The notes under the pieces: model-generated
What the model was told of the DNA's origin: nothing
Database searches by the model: none
What the model saw: only the letters and a program-made list of their open reading frames with translations
Shown here: piece after piece, positions 34,609 to 52,463 of the stretch
Layout: each line of letters starts with the position of its first letter
How positions within the stretch are numbered: position 1 is the first letter of the stretch
Assembly (NCBI RefSeq): GCF_964355755.1
Contig: NC_092672.1
Coordinates: forward strand, 2,852,001 to 2,916,000
Direction: 5' to 3'
From: Antedon mediterranea
Lineage: Eukaryota > Echinodermata > Crinoidea > Comatulida > Antedonidae
Length of the DNA: 64,000 nucleotides
Program-made: the position numbers and the translations under genes

Positions 34609-35939
34609 ATGTATTTGTATAATGTACCATTGTATGGCAAAACAAAAAGAATAAATGCAGGTGAACCCAGCAAAAATATCTTTTGCATTATACTATTGCC
34701 TCTATTGGATTAACTAAGAATTAAAGCGGAACCCATGACATCCGTTATCATTGCCTAATTGTACACCGACATAAGCCTAATATCCTACTATAAAGTACAA
34801 CTTAGAGTCACGTAGGATACAAATCATGGTTTTTATGTCGGAAGAACCTTGCCAAAATACCAATAACACTTTTCTAAATCCTGTTATAAGAACATTTAAA
34901 TGTAGAAACAGATGAGGAATGTGGATTTTCCTTGCCACAAAACACATGCCGCAAAAACAAATGACGTAATGGTTGTGTACATATTTTCCAAAGATTTTAG
35001 TATAAAATATTAAGGTACATGTGCACTTACTGTAATAATAAAATGAACGCGTCTACTACCACGAGTAGATTTATGTTTTATTTTTATACTCGATAAATAT
35101 TTAAGCAGTTACTTCATATATTAATAACAATTGAACAAACACAAACACAAATTGAGTTTCTTCTTCCTAGAACTTTTTGTGATTGCTTTCTTTGTATCAG
35201 TTTGCTTTGTCATCATCGACGTCTCAAATTAAACCCGCATGTCTACAACAACCATAATAGTGAACTAATAAGTGTAAACACGTGAGTCGTTTCCCTTCAA
35301 CAGGTAAAAGAGAAAACAGTAATTACGATGAACATCAAGGCCTCCTCTGTTTGGTCAAAATGACTCACTAAGATCCGGGGACCCCGTTGAATAATGTTAT
35401 TGTTTATTAGTTGATTTTAGCAAAGGAATGTTTAATAATAATGCGTCATAAACACAACAAGAATGTCATGGTTATAAACTATATTTACAATGAGGTGTAA
35501 AACTATGCACAGTAAAGAAATATGTATTTACTCTGCGTAAACATTGTGGGGATAATACAGTACTGTATCTGTTTTCAAATTAGACGGAGGACCAGGTGCG
35601 TCGCAAGTCCATATTTGAGAAAATTCCATGTACAGGAACATTTTTGAAAAATGGCCAACTTCGATCTTTCCTTTATATATATTGATTACCATGACTCTAT
35701 AAGAGTGGTAAAACAATATAGGCACATTACCAATTTTATTATCGCATTTTAATTTAATTTAAAAGTTTAATTTTTTTTTTTAAATTTCGAAAAATATATT
35801 CTTCTTATTTTCTTGTCTTGTTGGCAATGGCATTATGTGCGTCTGCGCATGCTAATTTATGTTATATATATGTCAAAAAATAAAAAGGTCAACATTTTGC
35901 CAGGGTTTTTGGTCTTTTAAAAACAGGCCTATATATTGA

Positions 35940-38170
35940 GGTAACATGCATTATGTGCGTCTACGCTTGCCAATTTATGAATGGTCAAAATATCAGGTTT
36001 TTAAAAATTAAATTATTATGCGATAATATTGCTGTATATGACCATATATTGCATAATCATCATCTTATAGTGCCATAGAAACCAATTTTGTCACAAAATA
36101 AAAGGTACGAAATAATATTGCCATTTAAAAAAAATCCCTGTACTATACTGCCCGTCATGAAAGAACGACTCAACTGCATAAAGCAAAGTTTTGAGATAAT
36201 CAACAAAACGTGTTCTTGTTTTAGCTCTTCACGTGTGTAGATAATATTATTTTGATTAGCATAATAAACATGCGCAGAGGCGAATAATGGGTTCTGCGCA
36301 TGTCAATTTTGCTATAGTAACCAGTTTTATCGAAAAATAAAAAGGTCGAAAATTTGCCATTTTTTGAAAAATGGCCGATTTTCGACGCTTTTATTTTTTG
36401 ACATAAATGGTTACTATTGCATAATAAACATGCACAAAGTCGAATAATGGGTTCTGCGCATGTCAATTGTGCTATCATCCATAACCATATTTGACATAAA
36501 TGGTTACTATTGCATAATAAACATGCGCAGAGACGAATAATGGGTTCTGCGCATATCAATTGTGCTATAGTAACCAGTTTTGATATAAATGGTTACTATT
36601 GCATAATAAACATGTGCAGAGACGAATAATGGGTTCTGCGCATGTCAATTGTGCTATAGTAACCAGTTTTATCGAAAAATAAAAAGGTTGAAAATTTGCC
36701 ATTTTTTGAAAAATCCCTGTACTATAGTACATGGAAATTTTCGAAAAATGGCCGATTTTCGACCCTTTTATTTTTTGACATAAATGGTTACTATTGCATA
36801 ATAAACATGCGCAGAGTGGACTAATGCGTTCTGCGCATATTAATTGTGCTATAGTAACCAGTTTTATCGAAAAATAAAAAGGTCGAAAATTTGCCATTTT
36901 TTGAAAAATCCCTGTACAATAGTACAGGGAAATTTTCGAAAAATGGTCGATTTTCGATCCTTTTATTTTTTGAAATAAATGGTTACTATTGCATAATAAA
37001 CATGCGCAGAGACGAATAATGGGTTCTGCGCATGTCAATTGTGCTATAGTAACCAGTTTTGACATAAATGGTTACTATTGCATAATAAACATGCGCAGAG
37101 ACGAATAATGGGTTCTGCACATGTCAATTGTGCTATAGTAACCAGTTTTATCGAAAAATAAAAAGGTCAAAAATTTGCCATTTTTTGAAAAATCCCTGTA
37201 CAATAGTACAGGGAAATTTTTGAAAAATGGTCGATTTTCGACCCTTTTATTTTTTGAAATAAATGGTTACTATTGCATAATAAACATGCGCAGAGTCGAA
37301 TAATGGGTTCTGGGCATGTCAGTTGTGCTATCATAACCATTTTTGAAAAAATCCCTGTACTATAGTGCAGGGAAATTTTCGATTTTCGACCCTTTTATTT
37401 TTTGACGTAAATAGTTACTATTGCATAATAAAGATGCGCAGAGTCGAATAATGGGTTCTGCGCATGTCATTTGTGCTATAGTAACCATTTATGTCAAATA
37501 TGGTTTTCGAAAAAAAACTTGAATGGGTTTCCTATGACATAATAGGTGTTAATATGTCAATTGAGTGATTCTGTCATGGCATTTGTAGTAGAGGTGTATC
37601 ATTCCCTAAATAGCCCCAAAAGCTAAACAAAGTGATTTTTTAAAAATGTGTCAGTTGAGTCGTTCTTTCAGACAGAGCAGTATTACTGCTTTTACTTTTT
37701 TTTAATACCTTATTCATTTGTTTTATTATTGATTGAAAGAAAGAAAATAAATGTTTACGTTGAATTGAATTGAATTGAGTATAGTACAGATATTTTTATC
37801 AAAAAATGGTTAAAATATCAATTTTTTTTTAATTCAATTATTATGCGATAATATTGCTATATATTAGCATATATTGCGTTATCATCTTATATTGCCATAG
37901 AAACCAGTTTTGTTAAAAAATAAAAGGTTCGAAATTTGGACATTAAAAAAAAAATCCCGTACTATAGTACAGGGGTTTTTCGAAATTGGCCAACATATAA
38001 AGTTTTTTTAAATTCAATTATTATGCGATAATATTGCTATATATATGATCATATATTGCGTTATCATCATCTTATAGTGCCATAAAAACCAGTTATGTCA
38101 AAAAATTAAATGTTTGAAATTTGAACATTTAAAAAAAATCCCTGTACTATACTTTGTCTAAAAATTGCCA
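35940..38170. repeat. Cluster of nested inverted repeats, unit about 240-290 bp
   Basis: Units repeat in tandem with variation. Each combines AAATGGTTACTATTGCATAA, ACATGCGCAGAG, TTCTGCGCATGTCAATTGTG, CTATAGTAACCAGTTTT and, in longer units, the palindrome CCCTGTACTATAGTACAGGG (copies near 36714, 36905, 37192, 37354 and 37967). GGTTACTAT/ATAGTAACC and ATGCGCAGA/TCTGCGCAT pair to give a hairpin of about 90 nt per unit. The flanks (to about 35.9 and 38.1 kb) carry a second, related unit with GCGATAATATTGCTATATAT. Open frames on the minus strand here (36221-37065) repeat with the DNA and are not genes. Confidence 0.75.
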
Positions 38171-38773
38171 AAATATCGACATTAAAACAACAGGCCTATA
38201 CATTATATTGAAGAAGAATTTTACGGAAAACGGTCAATTTTCGAATATCGAAAAAAAAAATTCCGAAACATTTTTTCGTCACATCGATCAAACGGTAAAC
38301 ACGTCAGTCATATACATAATGGTTTTGAAAATGAAAGCTTGGCATAATGTGACAATAACTAAATATTTACATTTCGATTTAATTATAAAAACAAGCTACT
38401 TACTGGTATAAAATTGGTTCAATTTTAATTCTAACGTGTGTGTGAGCATTTTGAATTAGTATTTTCACTGGTAGACGTATATTCTCTATAGTCTCTGCCT
38501 CATTGGATTGTATAGTACGTTCATTTTCTATTATTTACATCGTTCATAAATTAAAGTGAAAAAGGTCGTTTTATTTTTCTAGCTACGGATTATATGGTTA
38601 GAACATTACGACAAAGAGAAGAGTGACTATTTCGTTCACTATAGAAACATCATTTCAAACAAATATTATTTTAAAAAACATTTCCCAGGAATGTTAGATT
38701 TAATTTATATATGTTTAGTATTAAATTAATATAAATTAAGTGTGGGATAACGTCAAGTAACGACCACGTGTGT

Positions 38774-45102
<6,329 letters not shown>

Positions 45103-46132
45103 CTTGTTCGATCGCAATCTCTAATGCGTGTTTCCTCTAACAAGACTTCGTTTATATATTGTTGTTTGTCTCAGCTGGTTACTAATTAATACTTGAAACT
45201 GTATACCAAGCCCCGTCAGGCGAACGCTGAGAGAAAAGTCAAACTTGAATCTTGTTATTCGTAAGATAAACCTGTGTACCTTACGAGACCATAAACCGTT
45301 TGCTTGTTCCCTCTTTGTGTTTTGTTTGAACTGCACTTGATTGAGAATTCCATTGGTTTTTTATAGGCTATCAAACTTTGTTGTGACGTCATTACACTTT
45401 CTAAATAAGGAGTGATAAATGTATTGTTTTTCTTTCAACATTTAAAGGCGTCAGTGGTGTGTAATTTATTCATTGTTTATGAGGCAGTTTCCTTTATTTG
45501 ATAGTAGGGAGAAGAATCATTCTTTTATGTCTGAATGACCAGGGTTGATTACTTTCACCATCCGTTTGTCAATAAACTTACCGGATCTTTCGTCTTCGTC
45601 TGTTGCTTTCTTAACGATGTAGACTTCCTCTGCTGGTCATCATGATCATCATCATAACACGGACATTGTATGGAACCCGGTTAGATCACAGACACAACTT
45701 TGCGCTGATTACTATAGCTGCATTATGGGAGTTATGTTTCCATACATGTTTGATCAAGAAACATGACTGGGGTAATAATGTTCAGCGCTTTATAGTTTCA
45801 CATATTAGGCGCTATATAAATCAAGGATATTATTATTATTATCATTAAGTTCATTATTACTGTATTAAGTTTATAAAATGTTATTCTGCAGTTAATGAAT
45901 TTATAAAAAATACTTTTCATTCTTTGAAATTAATATTTGAATATTATTAATATCTCTGTTTCAACCAACCTTACCGTTTATACGTAATTATTTAATTTAC
46001 ATTCAACACGAGGATTTATTGACAGCGCTAACTTAGGGATTTCCATAGTTTGCGACCTGTATTGTTATGGTTAAAATAGTTTTAATTGGTTGTGATGGAT
46101 GTAGGTTATATGTAAATATCAAAAATCGATTA
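45103..46132. other. Upstream of MMP gene 2
   Basis: No exon seen. At about 45785-45846 there is a GGCGCTATATAAATCAAGGA sequence followed by (TTA)n, the type of 3' end shared by many invertebrate SINE/LINE families. A related GCGC-containing stretch in opposite orientation sits near 58610-58640. Confidence 0.35.
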
Positions 46133-46291
46133 AGCTTGGTTCCCACTAGACACGCAACACAAGGACGTAACGCAACGTAAATGATTTGACCAATCACAAG
46201 CGATGGATTATTTGAACAGTCCCTTTCATTGGTCAACTCGCGTGTGTTGCGCGTACGTCCTTGCGTTGCGTCTCTAGGGGGAATTTACGCT
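46133..46291. mobile_element. MITE family II copy with TTA target duplication
   Basis: AGCTTGGTTCCCACTAGACA to a right end in ACGCT, flanked by TTA at 46130-46132 and TTA at 46292-46294. Interior: TTTGACCAATCACAAGCGAT and CATTGGTCAACTC. Confidence 0.8.
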
Positions 46292-46441
46292 TTACTTGTG
46301 CAGTTATTGTGAATTGAGCTATTATATTTGATGAGATTTTTACAAACATTAGTAGGTAGAGAATAGAATTTAAGGCGGCATAAAAGAATGTACGTTGTGG
46401 AAGAGAATTAATGTAAGGCTTTTTGAGGATGAGTATGGAAT

Positions 46442-46985
46442 AAAGGCCAATTTGCACAGACGAGCGGTAGCGTTAAGCTTGTCCAACGTAAAATCTGTAT
46501 ATATCCTGAGCGGAAACCGGCTGTCCGCTCTGCGTTGTGTGAAATGGTCATAAGAAATAACATAGATTCTATAATTATTTCTATTAGTGTTACCGCTCGC
46601 TTAACGGTAGGCGGAAAACCGCGTAGCTTGTCGTGTCACCCGTAAAATAAGTATCTAGCTATCATGAGCGGAAAACGCGCGTAGCTTGACCCCGTAAGTT
46701 CTTTATTCTGAGCGGATCGGAAACTACCCGTCCGCTCCGCGGTGTGTGTAAATGGCCATAAAGCTTGGTTTCCCGTAGAACGTAACGCAAGGACGTAAAC
46801 GCAACGCAAGCGTATTAACCAATAACAAGCGACAGTTCGAATAATCTATCGCTTGTGATTGGTCAATTCAGTTACGTTGTGTTACGTCCCTGTGTTGAAT
46901 CTCCAGTGAGAACCAAGCATTAGGAATAACACAGATTCTATATTTTGTATTACGGTTGCCGCTTATCTGTGTAAATTGGCATTAC
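46442..46985. mobile_element. MITE family III, interrupted by a MITE family II insertion
   Basis: Outer ends GGCCAATTTGCACAGACGAG and CTGTGTAAATTGGCATTACG, with GAGCGGAAA/TCCGCTC words inside. The interior is interrupted at 46762-46920 by a complete family II element. A second family III copy is at 57803-57977. Confidence 0.6.
46762..46920. mobile_element. MITE family II copy nested in family III
   Basis: AGCTTGGTTTCCCGTAGAAC to CCAGTGAGAACCAAGCA, with ACCAATAACAAGCGACAG and TTGTGATTGGTCAATTCA inside. Confidence 0.8.
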
Positions 46986-47502
46986 GGTCAAACTGCACTT
47001 GTACAAACACATGAGTATATAAAAGAAATAATACCCAACGTCTAAACATTATTTATTCACTGGATGGCACGGTATTATAATTAACTAATCAGTATCATAG
47101 GCAAGTTCTGTAATACAGTGTCACATAAGGGCCTTTTATTATGTTACAGTATATGGTTGGTTATGTTATGCTTATGTACTAACATACAGGCGTCAAATGT
47201 AATACACTATGCGAAACTATTACATCATTTTCCAGTGATACTCGTCAAACTAAAGTACCGAGAATAGGCTAATATTATTATTTAATTTTATTTAATCAAA
47301 GTTGTGACTACATTACATTTATTGCGACAACAATTACTATATATAATAACACATTCTTAACACTGTGCGTCATTAGGTTAACATACATACAACGTATAAT
47401 ACATCTGAATTATATTTATATCTTTAGAATTTGTTTTGGTGAAGATTTTGTACGAATCCACTTTGAAGCCGTCACACGAGTACAGTAACTGTTCAAGAGT
47501 CA

Positions 47503-47650
47503 ACTCAAGCGAGTTGACCAATGACAAGCCACTGTTTGCATAATCCATCGCTTGTGATTGGTCAAATCAATTACGTTGCGTTACGTACTTGCGTCGCTAG
47601 TGGGAACCAAGCTTTAAGTTGCGTTGCGTCTCCCATGTGAGAACCAAGCC
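47503..47650. mobile_element. MITE family II, left-truncated, with duplicated right end
   Basis: Begins inside the element (CAAGCGAGTTGACCAATGAC) and has two right ends in a row, CTAGTGGGAACCAAGCTTTA at about 47597 and CATGTGAGAACCAAGCC at about 47633. Confidence 0.65.
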
Positions 47651-47659
47651 TAATGCAGA

Positions 47660-48573
47660 TCAAGAGTAACACGCAACGGTTCTTGTAATGGTTCTTCGAA
47701 AACCCTCTCGAAACGCTTTCAACATAAAATTATAAATAATGGGATTTATTGACAAACTTAAAATGCTTGTAACTTCTGCAAATGTTCTAAATATATTCAT
47801 AGGGTAATTTGTAGGTTTATACCCAACGTGAATCGCCATATATAACAACATTGGCGACCAGCATACGAAAAAGCCAATCACCACTGTCATCGTAGTCTTT
47901 ATAGTTTTACGCAGCGACGTTCTCGCTCTCCACTTGGCATATTTTCATCTTTAACTTTTTCCGAAATAGAAAATATTTTTCTGTAAATCACTGCAATAGT
48001 ACAAAATGTCAATACGATACCGCAAATTCTCATTACTTCGTAAACACGGTACGCTGAATAGCTGTATGTTTGACAAACGCTTGGATGGCTGCAATCCTGA
48101 TCTTCCTCCAGGCCACCGAATAGGAGCACGAGACCCCAAATCACTCCGATTGTCCACGAAAAAATACCTACATAAACCGCGTAAATAAGACGCGCATGCT
48201 TTTTGTATTTATACGGATATGAAATGGCAAAAAATCTATCAAGTGTGATAAAAAATAGATGCCATACTGAAACTGGACAGCAGATATACAATGGGATGTA
48301 CCAGATATCTCCCTTTAAAGCAGTGTCGCTAAAACTTGTTCTGGAATATATATTAACGTATACAGCCAGCGGTACACCAATAATCGATGATAAAAAGTCC
48401 GAACACGTCAGGCTCGCGAGAAGTATTAAAATGACTAATAAGTTACCAAAAGCTCCAACAAATGCGAATAAAGATGTTAGTCCACAACAATTGAATAACA
48501 TATAGTAATAAAAACTGTCCGATTCAATTTCTTTCGTGCGTTTTTCCTCCATTATCCTTTCAAAATAAAACAT
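47660..48573 (-). pseudogene. Rhodopsin-like GPCR, decayed (loop deletion plus frameshift)
   Basis: The N-terminal part (48573-47899) encodes transmembrane helices 1-5, with LDRFFAISYP (DRF in place of DRY) after helix 3. The rest (to 47660) encodes helices 6-7 with FFVCWSP and NPIIYNFMLKAF, in a different frame. Frame 1 ends at TAA 47899-47901; the second frame is open from just after a TGA near 47944, reading KYAKWRARTSLRKTIKTTMT, so a single shift within about 20 bases separates them. In addition the region after GNLLVILI runs straight into LLASLTCSDFL. The usual distance from the helix 1 Asn to the helix 2 Asp is about 32 residues and is only 15 here, so intracellular loop 1 (about 17 residues) is gone. 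No intron fits either break. A sequencing error could explain the frameshift but hardly the in-frame deletion. Ligand class unknown. Confidence 0.75.
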
Positions 48574-49390
48574 GACAAAATTAGGAACCGAAATGTATTG
48601 ATTTCAGAAGCAATATAGGTCTACTATAAAATATAACTTCGTGGTTACATTAATCAACAACAATTGTTTTGTAACAGGGGTTTCTACTTATTATAAGCTA
48701 TGTTTCAGAGATTCCCCTTTTCCATTCTTTTGTTTTGTAATAACTAATATGATTATGTGTGTATCATTTTGTGAATGGAAATAAAGAAAGAAAGAATAAA
48801 CTCTCACGAAAGTGTAAAACTATGACCGAGAGACAAATCAAGTATGAAAAGACTAAATCACCTAACTGATATCTGATTTGATATTTTTAAGCCTATGCAC
48901 TGCAATAATAATAATCTCCTAAAGTCGATGCGCAAGTAATACAATATAAAACGTCTACCAATGACAGAATAAAAGTGATGAAACCAATGTATGACAAAAA
49001 AATGTCTTTTTTATATTTTCAATAATCAATTTCTCATTATATTACTCGATATTACAGTTAAAACTTGCCTAGCAGAAACAAATCAAAAAAAAAAAAATAG
49101 AAAAAGAATTACTGTACTTCAAAAACGTTTGACGTTCCAACTTGCCTTAAATTATGTTAAATTGGCCCTCAGAGACTTTCTTTACAGCAGCACTCCTGTA
49201 CATAAATAATAATATAACTTATCGACAGTACATGTTTACACTTGATGCCGTTACCATCCAATTGCTGGACTTAAGAACATCTGAGGAGCACAGTGTATCT
49301 ATGACAGCGCATCGATCAGTGACTAAAGGCAATCCTATTGGTACCAACCAATCAGATTATGTTACAGGATAACAATTTCCAATATTTTGT
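48574..49390. other. Intergenic, no feature seen
   Basis: AT-rich DNA upstream of the receptor pseudogene; short open frames only, none with a family signature. Confidence 0.4.
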
Positions 49391-49551
49391 TTGTCACATG
49401 AAGTTTGATAGTGTGATAGAGCTCTGTCTATCTACACTATCAAACTTCATGTGACAAACAAATTTGATGTGCTAAAAATGGACATCAATGATGATGTCAT
49501 GATGGGCACATCACACTTTTTTGTCAAACCAGTTTGATAGTGTAGACAGAA
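49391..49551. mobile_element. MITE family I copy with an extra right end
   Basis: A fragment (GAAGTTTGATAGTGTGATAG) joins head-on to a full copy starting AGCTCTGTCTATCTACACTA and ending TTTGATAGTGTAGACAGA. The two copies of CATGTGACAAA/TTTGTCACATG around the junction make a short perfect palindrome. Confidence 0.7.
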
Positions 49552-49585
49552 TAGGATCGCCCTTTCAAACAACGTATACGTACGT

Positions 49586-49678
49586 CTCATTTGAGGCTTA
49601 GGGAGTGAAAGAGTCGGGATCATCGGCACTAGGTCAGGATTGAACCCGTACCTTGGGAATGGAAGGCAAGTTTGTATC
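49586..49678 (-). mobile_element. tRNA-derived SINE head, minus orientation
   Basis: The reverse complement carries CTTCC.TTCCCAAGGTACGG and GGGTTCAATCCTGACCTAGT, as in the SINE at 775-907. Confidence 0.5.
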
Positions 49679-49907
49679 AATTTATCAAAACTAAATAGCG
49701 GATGCTAGTTTTGTGTTTCCATAAACTACACAAAAGCATTAAAAATAAATGATCGATTGATAAATTCTGTTTTCCTGTATTTCTTATACCACTAACATGT
49801 ATGATAATTGTAAATAAGAATGTCAATATTGAAAAAAAAATAACTATCTATTCTATCTAACAATAACAAACAGAAACACTAGACATGAAACTCGTCACTT
49901 TGACGAG

Positions 49908-51131
49908 TTAGTTATCCGCACCACGACAAACGCCACGTGCACGTCATACGTTGGAATATTGCACACAGATAAAGATTATGGCATTATGACAAGAACTGAA
50001 GAATATGATATGCTGTTAGTGCTGAATTCTGTCAATTTTGTGTCATATAGTATATACATGCAAACACTACAGTATAATCTGTATACATATTACATACAGT
50101 GTAGAATAGGTGAAATTACGGGACCCGCCATTTATTCCAATTTTTAACATGGCGACGGTATCAAAATGAAACACTTAGATAGCAATTTCAGAAGGAAATT
50201 ATCTTAGGAACAACATATTAACGTGTAGAAGAAATTTGAATACGTAAAATATAGATGCGCACCCTTTTAAATGTGATGAACTATTACGCAAAATATGAAA
50301 ATACAACTTTTTTTATTCAACTGGCCATATGATGACGTCACAACATCCGATTGGCAAAATGTTTACATGAATTCGTATCTACAATCCAATAGCTTCCAGA
50401 AAACGTTTTAATCGTGATTATCACATTTTATTCCTACGAGCTATTACAGAATAAAATTTACTGTAAAGATGAAATTAATGACCCACGTAATTGAAATTTT
50501 TAGGCATGATGACGTCATAAAAATTAAAATATTTTTATCTCATGCTAAAGAAAGTTGATTGACCTACACAATATATAAATGTAGGAGAAAAAGGAATACA
50601 GATAAGCGTGATGCGCTCCATTGAATGTGATGAGCAATAACGAAACAGACAAAAATCCTATATTTTACATTCGTGTGGCCATACGATGACGTCACAATGT
50701 TTTTTTTAGCCTTATCGATGCATGATCCGTTATCTACAACTCATCAACTTCTAGATTTTGTAATAAAAATAAACGGTTCACGGTTTACTTTAGAAACTAT
50801 GACTGTTTAAAAAAAGACAAAATTTTGACGATTTTTTAAGCTTTTTCATAAAAAACGCGCATGAAATGTTTAATTCAACGTGTTCGTATGGCGTTATTTA
50901 AATTGGAAAAGGTCTAAATTGTTTTCAAAATTACTAGGAAAGGCTTGAAAAATATAATTCAATTCGTAAATGCCCATATATTGTCAAAGTTATGAAATGT
51001 TATGTGTACACATTTTAGAGAAACGCGATCCACAAAAAGGAAGGATGGAAAGAAGAATAATACAGAAAAAAACTGTTGATCTCATACAATAACAAGGAGT
51101 TATCCGCTTGGTATACCAAGCGGATAACTAA
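49908..51131. mobile_element. 1.2-kb element with TTAGTTATCCGC inverted ends
   Basis: TTAGTTATCCGC at 49908-49919 and its exact complement GCGGATAACTAA at 51120-51131. The right end contains a 32-bp perfect palindrome (51098-51129) built from the same end sequence. The interior shows diverged units about 350 bp apart, with GGCCATA(T/C)GATGACGTCA at 50325 and 50679 and another TGATGACGTCAT at 50507. No transposase is visible, so it would be non-autonomous. The proposed termini rest on 12 bases. Confidence 0.45.
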
Positions 51132-51455
51132 TTATTATTGTCTTATATAAGTCAAAAATGCTCTCCAGGTGGAATGCCATCCTGAGATGAGTAGTAGTAA
51201 TTAGTACAGTCTTCTTTTTTATTTTTTATTGAATTAAACAATCATATCTTAATGGAGATTCATGTCCTAAATTTAGGTAGTTTTCTGACCTGTGTCTTTT
51301 TGAATTTTGATTGTATTTTAAAATTGTACATACATTAGCATGTTGAACATTACCTTTGTATATATGTTGGTGTAGGGATTCTGCTGTAATTTTTCTTTTA
51401 AATTTGTTCTTTCTTTTTCGTATTTATATGGTGTTGGATTATTTTGTAATATCTA

Positions 51456-51567
51456 CACTCTACAATGTCTACATCTACAGTTAAGTTGTCGATTCATCAA
51501 ATTCTACAACTAAACCACTCGTCGAACACGTTTAATACAGTACCTGCGGAGACTATACACATCATTT
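51456..51567 (+). pseudogene. Broken 5' fragment of the 52.4-kb receptor gene
   Basis: About 110 bases match 52457-52567 at roughly 85 percent by eye. Matching parts include CTCTACAATGTCTAC at the start codon and AGTACCTGCGGAGACTATA. Relative to the intact gene the copy has a small deletion after ATGTCTAC, and the Trp codon before YSTCGDY has become TAA. It stops abruptly at a T-rich run. It encodes only the extracellular N terminus and is certainly non-functional as a receptor. Confidence 0.8.
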
Positions 51568-52463
51568 TTTTATTTCATTATTTTTAAATTAATTTAATAA
51601 CTTTATACGTATTTATTTTTTCATAATTTTCTATTTACAAGTAATTTATAAAGGCAATCTCGTCACAAGATTCACATCTTTTTGGGATCTGCCTTGGTCC
51701 ATTTTCTTCTTTATCTCTTGCCATTGTTGTTTTTTGTTACTTTTTGTCTTTTGGACGTTAATAAATGTTCTTTGAATTGAATTGAAAATAATTAAATTAT
51801 TTGGAATTATCTAGCATCCATTGTTAATCGTCGACAAAAGCAGGCACAGTGAATACTGTAAACATGACAAAGGTTGATCGTCGCAAATCGAAAGCTAGTA
51901 ATATAATACGATGTCAACTCTTCCCATTGGCTATATCTTTTTGTATACGATTCTCTAGATGTACAATCACCGCGGTCTTGTAGGTATAATTGACTAAACG
52001 TCAACGTTCAAGATGACCTGACATTTAATATCGAATTCTCATTCCAAAATATATCACTAAATAAACATTAATATCATATATTGCTACTCTTGAGTGTTGC
52101 GACTTGTAAGCCAGGTTTAGTTATGTTTTTGACACCACCAATAAGGAACGACATTATCATGCTTTACGCGAACACAAGAAGACTGCTTGGCTCACGTATC
52201 AATTATACACAATTTAACCGCCGATTATTTTATAATATATAATTTTCTATAAACGTTTGGACAGTGGCGTAACGCAGAGGCCCCTGGATTAGGAACCATA
52301 AGGAGTCCTCCAACGCTAGATGTTTTTAGCCTTTTTCGACATATTTTAATGCCTGTTTTTTCCTCTGGGCACACTCATAAGCCCCTGGGTTTAGCCAGTG
52401 AGCGTTCATAGACGTTACACACACACTGCGTTTGGACGAAGCTGCGGTGTAACCCTCTCTACA
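51568..52463. other. Region between receptor fragment and receptor gene
   Basis: No exon seen. If the receptor is single-exon, its promoter lies here. A frame in continuity with the receptor opens at 52398 and would add 22 residues. Confidence 0.35.

Larger units (their letters stand above)
32731..35820. other. Intergenic between the two MMP genes (promoter side of MMP gene 1)
   Basis: No supported exon. Contains a MITE I copy and the second hammerhead-like repeat (both listed separately). The region immediately right of 32730 must hold the MMP gene 1 promoter, but no TATA box is convincing. Confidence 0.4.

Noticed and set aside
36221-37065. Minus-strand frames with repeated Cys-rich segments (CAEPIIRLCACLLCNSNHL)
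   Set aside because: Translation of the tandem palindrome units; the protein repeats exactly as the DNA does.
45785-45846. Possible terminal exon or polyadenylation region
   Set aside because: GGCGCTATATAAAT followed by TTA repeats is a common SINE/LINE 3' end rather than a gene end.
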